NCBI GenBank assembly: GCA_946545145.1
Contig: CAMNNG010000079.1
Span: 1 to 5,608 of the forward strand
Length of the DNA: 5,608 nt
DNA from: an uncultured Bacillota bacterium
GTDB taxonomy: Bacteria > Bacillota > Clostridia > Peptostreptococcales > Anaerovoracaceae
Direction of reading: 5' to 3'
The position numbers and the translations under genes were made by a program. Positions 5,606 to 5,608 of this stretch are shown piece by piece. Numbering within the stretch: position 1 is the first letter of the stretch; the number at the start of each line of letters is the position of its first letter. A model generated the notes under the pieces. It was not told the DNA's origin, ran no database searches, and saw nothing but the letters and a program-made list of their open reading frames with translations.

Positions 5606-5608
5606 TTG

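Noticed and set aside
1..5608. CRISPR array, tRNA/rRNA gene, insertion sequence or prophage attachment site
   Set aside because: No regularly spaced repeats, clover-leaf tRNA pattern, transposase, terminal inverted repeats or integrase were seen on either strand.

Overview
The window reads as ordinary chromosome from a low-to-mid GC Gram-positive anaerobe, most likely a gut or oral member of the Clostridia. The basis is the TRTG-type extended -10 promoters, the AGGAG-type ribosome sites, a clostridial-style MnmA, a secreted subtilase with a lysine-rich C-terminal module of a kind I associate with Clostridia and related Gram-positive anaerobes, and an HTH-Uma2 fusion of a type common in Lachnospiraceae-like genomes. 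This placement rests on recognition alone; no phylogenetic marker was tested. I see no tRNA, rRNA, CRISPR array, insertion sequence, attachment site or prophage signature.

Layout. (1) From 65 to 1963 on the + strand lies a secreted S8 serine protease with signal peptide, I9-like propeptide, complete catalytic triad, Ig/MBG-like module and a very basic tail. (2) One base after its stop codon begins mnmA (1965-3053, +), the tRNA U34 2-thiouridylase. Its ribosome site lies inside the last protease codons, so the two look like one transcript. (3) A 62-codon gene (3050-3238, -) encodes a small signal-peptide or lipoprotein-like protein of unknown function. It meets mnmA tail to tail, the two stop codons sharing the palindrome CTAG. 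(4) The 184-base gap from 3239 to 3422 carries divergent promoters for the small gene and for the next gene, plus a 12-bp perfect palindrome flanked by 8-bp direct repeats, a plausible operator. (5) A MATE-family multidrug/cation antiporter runs from about 3423 to 4799 (+). (6) An XRE-type HTH fused to a Uma2 (DUF820) PD-(D/E)XK nuclease-fold domain occupies 4781-5605 (-). It overlaps the end of the MATE gene by 19 bp, and its true start may lie just outside the window.

The genes do not form an obvious pathway. Supported relations are the protease-mnmA tandem, the divergent small-protein/MATE promoter region that could be co-regulated, and two tail-to-tail overlaps that leave no room for conventional terminators between genes. 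The least explained items are the small secreted peptide with its operator-like element, and the coupling of an exoprotease to a tRNA-modification gene. Neither amounts to proof of a new system.
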